Assembly (NCBI GenBank): GCA_949752745.1
Contig: OX457029.1
Coordinates: forward strand, 44,316,500 to 44,380,499
Source: Protula sp. h YS-2021
Lineage: Eukaryota; Annelida; Polychaeta; Sabellida; Serpulidae
Reading direction: 5' to 3'
Length of the DNA stretch: 64,000 bases
The position numbers and the translations under genes were made by a program. This document shows positions 58,745-64,000 of the stretch, piece after piece. A model generated the notes under the pieces. The model had not been told where the DNA came from and did no database searches. It worked only from the letters and a program-made list of their open reading frames with translations. Position 1 is the stretch's first letter. Every line of letters begins with the position of its first letter.

Positions 58745-59815
58745 AATGGTCAGATAACAATTTTTTCACAGAGAAAAATGTGCTTTCTTGAGATCAGGAT
58801 ATTGAATCCCTCATTATCGCCCACAACAACAGTGAATCCACAGTTGCAAAACCACGCTTTACTCTAGTTTGGGAGTTTCGCTGAGGTCGAAAATAATGCG
58901 CTAGGATACTTCTCAGTGTGCTTTTAAAAAAGCCTGCCAGTTCGAGCCTCGGTGTCCTTGAACGTGCACCGAAAGATCCAGAGCTTCGAAAATTGAGATC
59001 AATGGCAATTTCTATTGCAGGAACTGTGACCCTTTCTATCCTAGGAAGATAGAAAGGGTTCGCTGGGACTATACACAGATAAAGACTTCCGCGGCCATAT
59101 TGGAAAAATCATCTTTCGACGGTAAACAAACATTTCTTGTCCACAAAAATGGAGCTTCCATATGACATCATTAAATGCAATTTTTGACTTTTTCAAGCAC
59201 AACAAAATGAGACCGACCATACAACTAGAACAAAAAGTACCAAAACCTTAATTTATGATAAAAAGTACCAGCTGACAGCCTCTATCCACGTTTCCACAAT
59301 GCATAAATGGAAGGCGATAATATAAGATCCTGGAGTTTTGCCACACGAATTTTTGACATTTACTAAAAACTTCGAGGCAACCGGTCAAAATATTCTTTCA
59401 GAAATTAAACCCTAGCAAAATTAAACCTAACCGCGTCATTTAAACACCTTTACTTGACAATAGTTTCATTAATTGATTTATTGTCGAATTTTGAAGTTGT
59501 GTACCTTTGGCCCAATGACAAAAAATCTATATAAACACCAGTAAAACAAAGGTTGGGAATTGCTTCAAAAATATTGTTCAGTTGAAACCAACATCGCTTT
59601 TTGGAGATTTTCCGGGTTAAAGGTAATATTAACTATCATTATTTTTATTGTTTTGAAAAATTTAGTATGTCACTCTTTTGCTACAGGCTGTTATATCAAA
59701 CAGAAAATCGCCCATTTTAAAATCCGCTATGTGTACCTTCTAAACACTACGGAGAAAATGTAAACAGCACCCTGATTGGCTGATGATCGAAACTGTTTAT
59801 TCGTGTATTGTACCA
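58745..59815. other. AT-rich spacer
   Basis: No gene recognised. A small inverted repeat, TGACCCTTTCTATC...GATAGAAAGGGTTC, lies near 59027-59061. Confidence 0.4.
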
Positions 59816-59818
59816 GTG

Positions 59819-60612
59819 GTAGCTCCAAGAAGCGGTACTCTACAAAGTTTCCGGGCACCGCTTCAAAGCCTCGCTATATAACGATAAGCAAGTCCACTGC
59901 GCTCGCTCTGAGGCACCCCTGTGGCTACTTTATGCGTGAATCAACGACCCATAAGTTTTTATTGGCATTTACTGAAGGCCCTCAAAGTACAACGGTAATG
60001 ATATACAACTTCTGTGTTACGCTTTCTTTAAAAGAAAATAATACGGAAATAACCCCAATCTCCCGCAATAATTGACATTTGTTTGTATACAGGGAGTATA
60101 CTTTATTACGTGAAAGAGAAACAATAATTTTTGCAATTATCCACCAAAAAACTTTTGAATTCATATTTCAAAAGAATGTAAAAAATAAAACGTCAAATAT
60201 TGTGGGTATACAAAATAAATTTACCTAACTTTGCATTTATCAAGTATTTTAGTATATATTTTACAAATAAACTATGACCCCTTTATTTAAATTTTTGGTC
60301 ATCTGACTTTGGTCATGTGACATTTAAAGGCCAGAATGTAAACAAACATTTGACAGGTGGGTGCGGAAGCTAATTTTTCTGCACTTTTATGAACAAATAA
60401 AAAATATACAGCTCACTAAAAATTGTGCCTGTTTTGCAAAAAGGGCATTTTATGCATGAACTTTCAGTAAATGTTTGAATTATTGGGACTGGTATGCAGG
60501 ATTCGTGCCTCAGAACACATGAAGTTGACTCCTATTAGTGGAACAATGGAAGGCTTCGTAGCTCTGACAGAGATATATACGATGTTATACAAGTCAGAGC
60601 TACTCGGAGCTA
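59819..60612. repeat. Dispersed repeat, modules Y then X (partner of 35630-36660)
   Basis: Module Y at 59819-60410 and module X at 60415-60612, same order and orientation as at 35.6 kb. Module Y here is about 200 bases shorter. Confidence 0.7.
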
Positions 60613-60816
60613 TACCAGTGGCAATTGGAGACAGCGTAACAAAAAGTGGTAGTGCCTTGGGCAGTTATAGAACCCGAGTCACTGCGCTCATGATCAACGA
60701 TCACTGTCGTCTGATCAAGCACACAAGTCAAAAAGAAAAGCTTTACCTCCAAAAAAGAAAAGAGAAAAGCGATAGGCGATAATATGAATTTTATGACTAT
60801 TTACACCCCTGGAGCG

Positions 60817-60999
60817 GTATTCTGCTCTGTCCTTATATTTAAGGACGTCCTTATTCTTGAGATTAGATGGTTCATCCTTAATTTTTATCCTTATTTTTTA
60901 AAGACTTTGTTAAGTTTGAGGATGGAGCAGAATAGCTTTTTCATCCTTATTTTTAAAAATAAGGATGTCCTTAAAAATAAGGACAGAGCAGAATACCAA
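60817..60999. mobile_element. Small inverted-repeat element (MITE-like) with internal palindrome
   Basis: The left end, GTATTCTGCTCTGTCCTTAT (then TTAAGGACGTCCTTATT), is matched in reverse complement by the right end at about 60957-60999. The total is about 183 bases with no coding capacity. Inside, a perfect 26-base palindrome spans 60942-60967, and GGAGCAGAATAG at 60924-60935 is a third partial copy of the end. Confidence 0.75.
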
Positions 61000-63900
61000 C
61001 AGGCAGATGCTTCAATGCTGACTTTTCTTCATTAAATCGGAATACAAATTTTAAAAGATTTAACAAATTTATATTTATAATTTATGTATATAAAATTTCA
61101 TACTAAAGCACATATATCAACCATCCCAATTAGGTTTGCAGTATCTATGTGCAGAGACATTGTTTTAAACAGATAGAAATTATGACGATAGATCCAAACA
61201 GTCTTCAAAGGAATGAAAACAGACTTATTACAGAAGCCTGGGCAAAAATTGGAGCCTGTAGAATCTCCACATTCAATTTACAAGAACAAAAGAAACTAGA
61301 TCAAGAGATAGAAATCGCGTTGCAAAACCGATTCGGTTAGTGAAATCGAAAAAGAATTTTTAGCATATTGGGTTTGAGAACAGAAATAAATTGGGGCAAA
61401 TTAAATCAGTGTTTGGTTTCTGGTATTTCAACATGGCTAAACTTATAAATTTGCTAAAAACGACATTAAAAATGTGTCTTTTAGTGTACCTAGGCACAAA
61501 ATGGACAGGAAATATATGAGATGCGATTAAAGAAAAAGCTTATAAATTTCCGTTCATGGCATTCGATCTGGCTCCGCTCCAAGATTCTTCACAAAGTTGC
61601 TAGAACCTGTAATAACGTTGCTCATTAGTCAAGTAACGGAAATCTGGTGCTCCGTCATAAAGAGGCCAAAAATAAATTGGTGGAGAATCTAGCAGAGTGC
61701 AGATCAGTTCATTAAAATCAGGTTAAGACGAGCAAGTTTGCGAAATTGATAGGCAATTTCCATTGTATTATCGTCATTTCCAGAAGACAAGTGCCGTAGG
61801 CCTAATGAAGACTTTAAAAAATAAACTCCACTTAAGGAACAAAGATTGCTGCAACAATTTCATATGATGGACTCATTCTTTAGAAATCAGCAATGCTCAT
61901 TAGATTTTAAAACCTTTTGTGCCAATGTGGCCAACGTGGAAAAAATTTTGTTTTATATTGACAACAAAGAGTATGTTCACTCTTGACGTAATGACACTAC
62001 TGGTTGTGTTGTGAAATGTTCGTTTACCCCAAGATGAAAGTAGGCGAGTCGAGACGAAACAAGACTAAACGAGGTTCTCCGGAAAACAGTAAAACATCAC
62101 CAAGGCAATGAAAGACAATCAGTCTTAATTTCGTATAATTAAAAACATATACATTAATTATAGATATCAATATTAGGCTCAGATTTTACAGTTAATTCGG
62201 AAAATTAACACATGCTAACATAATGACATTCTTCATATAATTAGATATAGATACTTCAGAAAAGTCTACTGAAATATTGCGATATAATTATGTAAAAAGC
62301 CGCTTCTGCGAGGTGCTACGAGTATATGCGCGTATGACATTGTCACGAGATTTGAAGCAAGGCAAGGCTGGGATCACTTTCCTAAACTTACTCAAGCTTT
62401 TAGTTACAATATGCGTCTTACCCAGAAATGATATATAATGCTTTTAAGATCATCGCCTTCAATGACTTTTTGGATTACTCGAGTGAGTGTACAACCTGCG
62501 CTTGTGCTAGAGCCATCAGGAAATTATTTCAGTGCAAGTAGTTGGCCGGTATTTCCTGCATGGTGGAACAGTGGGGAAGTAAAATACTTCAAAAATAGAA
62601 AGAAATGCAAAAAATCACTAATCTGTCGAATAAGAGATGCTCCAAGGACCTGAGTAAATCAGACAACACAACACATAGAGAGAAAATATAGCCATCAGAG
62701 CGTAAGTCTTGAACGATATGTCATGAACAACTTAACTGTAACCTTTTCTGATCTCAAAGAGGTAAACAAAGAAGTGGATGACTGCCATTGCCTTGGCTAC
62801 CATAAGGACTATACCTCTCTACACATATCAGGGTTAAAACAGACCACAATGCAACAAATGAAACTCGTTTGTGGACTCATTTTTTTATCATTTCTATTCT
62901 ATGAATTACTTTATGGGAAAGCCCTTACTCTTGTTGAAGGGAAACTTATGAACCAAAGACTGAAGACTGCCGAGGCAATACTCCTAGTGAGGTTGTCTCA
63001 AAGTGCTTTGCTCCTTCACTTAATGGGAATCGGGAGACTCCTGACACACGGTAGTCGCACCAACAAAGGAAAGCAAGACGATGGTTCGCAAAAATGTCGA
63101 CATAAGTTGAACCCCAAGGAGACTGACGTATAATCATACAAAATAGGAACTCCGCCAAAGCAGTATGAACACTTTCCCCACTCCAGAGGCCAGGTAGGCA
63201 AGAAAATTAAGCGTGCCTTGAGATGTGAGATGCTTGAATGAACAAAAACCATCGTCACAGGCACATAATAAACAGCATCGGCGAATGCGTCCCTACTGCG
63301 GCAAATAATACGCTACCCGCCTGAGTGTCTACCAGGATATGAACCAAATAACCATAGGGAAAAGTCAAGAGAAATTGACATGAAATTAGAACAGCTTTTA
63401 TTTCCAAGATGTTGATATAAAGTGTCTGATCCCGAGAAGACTACTTCTTCTTCAATGTCCGACCATTGTAGAGGAAACACTAACGACTGCATCTTTCCAG
63501 ACCTTCCTCTATGGAGACGTAAGAGAGAACACCTTTGAGGAGACTGACCTGATAGAATCACCAGTGGAGATCTCTAAGCACTGACAGGGATACCTGGAGA
63601 TGATGATTTGCCAATCTGCCATGACGTAACGCTCTCAGGACACCACCTTGAAACCCGTGAAAATAACAAATGCTCATATCGATCGTTTTCTCCCTGGCTA
63701 TAATCAGACCAACGATGAACTTTGCAAGAGACATCGTCGACATGGGTATACAGAATACATGATCGCTCAGTTTTGAATCTCATTGATTGGGAGACCTCTG
63801 CAGTGCTCTAATAGAGTAATCTCTACAGATCAGAAGGTTGACGAGAAATTCGATCTGCTGAGATTAATTACGGTTTCTCGAAATTTACCGAAAGCCGAGA

Positions 63901-64000
63901 GCGAAGCACTGTTTGGGTAGTATGACAAACTGATATAAAAGAACTTTTAGTTCCTGTTGACCAACAGGCAAAATACTGGAATATGGGAGATACGACCGGT
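61000..64000. other. Unassigned 3 kb at the right edge
   Basis: Frames of up to 136 codons exist (62723-63133 plus, with a hydrophobic stretch near residues 50-65), but none has a domain I recognise. On both strands 63.0-64.0 kb has long stretches with few stops and fairly protein-like composition. It may hold a decayed element or exons of a gene that continues beyond the window. Confidence 0.3.

Noticed and set aside
62723..63133. A 136-codon frame with a hydrophobic stretch as a membrane protein
   Set aside because: No family resemblance, no splice or start support, and similar-length frames overlap it on the other strand.

Overview
The window is animal nuclear DNA, most likely from an invertebrate. 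Two spliced genes have mitochondrial metazoan products and AT-rich introns. There is no operon structure, and most of the rest is transposon fossils, satellites and microsatellites. CR1/L2-like, RTE, I-type LINE, Ty3/gypsy, hAT and Tigger remnants and (CAAT)n-tailed elements fit a lophotrochozoan, perhaps a mollusc. That placement is a low-confidence inference.

Layout. 1-600: end of a hAT transposase. 1.65-2.73 kb: decayed Ty3/gypsy pol (minus). 2.73-3.76 kb: 5'-truncated CR1/L2-like LINE with an AAT tail. 5.4-6.3 kb: unclassified 0.9-kb repeat. 7.2-11.3 kb: nearly full-length but broken CR1/L2-like LINE. 12.1-13.6 kb: Tigger/pogo remnant. 15.2-16.2 kb: GC-rich stretch. 16.3-16.6 kb: 52-bp minisatellite. 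18.1-22.4 kb: two adjoining satellites, one with a dimeric ~300-bp unit and one with a 51-bp unit showing 18- and 14-monomer higher-order copies.

The first clear host gene (22.8-28.5 kb, plus) is an 11-exon short/branched-chain acyl-CoA dehydrogenase (ACADSB-like). All exons have canonical splice sites, but exon 10 has a 1-base frameshift that removes the catalytic glutamate. The second (31.4-34.9 kb, minus) is a mitochondrial peroxiredoxin (PRDX3-like) in six visible exons, with an inverted-repeat element in one intron. A third (41.3-44.5 kb, minus) is an unnamed spliced gene carrying an integrase-type H2C2 zinc-binding module and a coiled coil.

The right part is repeat-rich. 44.76-46.06 kb: RTE LINE with a 10-bp target-site duplication, inserted in a hAT-like coding remnant. 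47.9-48.5 kb: gag-like LINE ORF1 (minus). 49.3-51.2 kb: I-type LINE RNase H end and three copies of its 3' tail. 53.97-54.47 kb: frameshifted TatD-type DNase sequence. From 51.4 to 60.6 kb there are further copies of repeats also seen at 5.4 and 35.6 kb. From 61 to 64 kb I recognise nothing. The two metabolic genes do not form a joint system; what they share is mitochondrial targeting.
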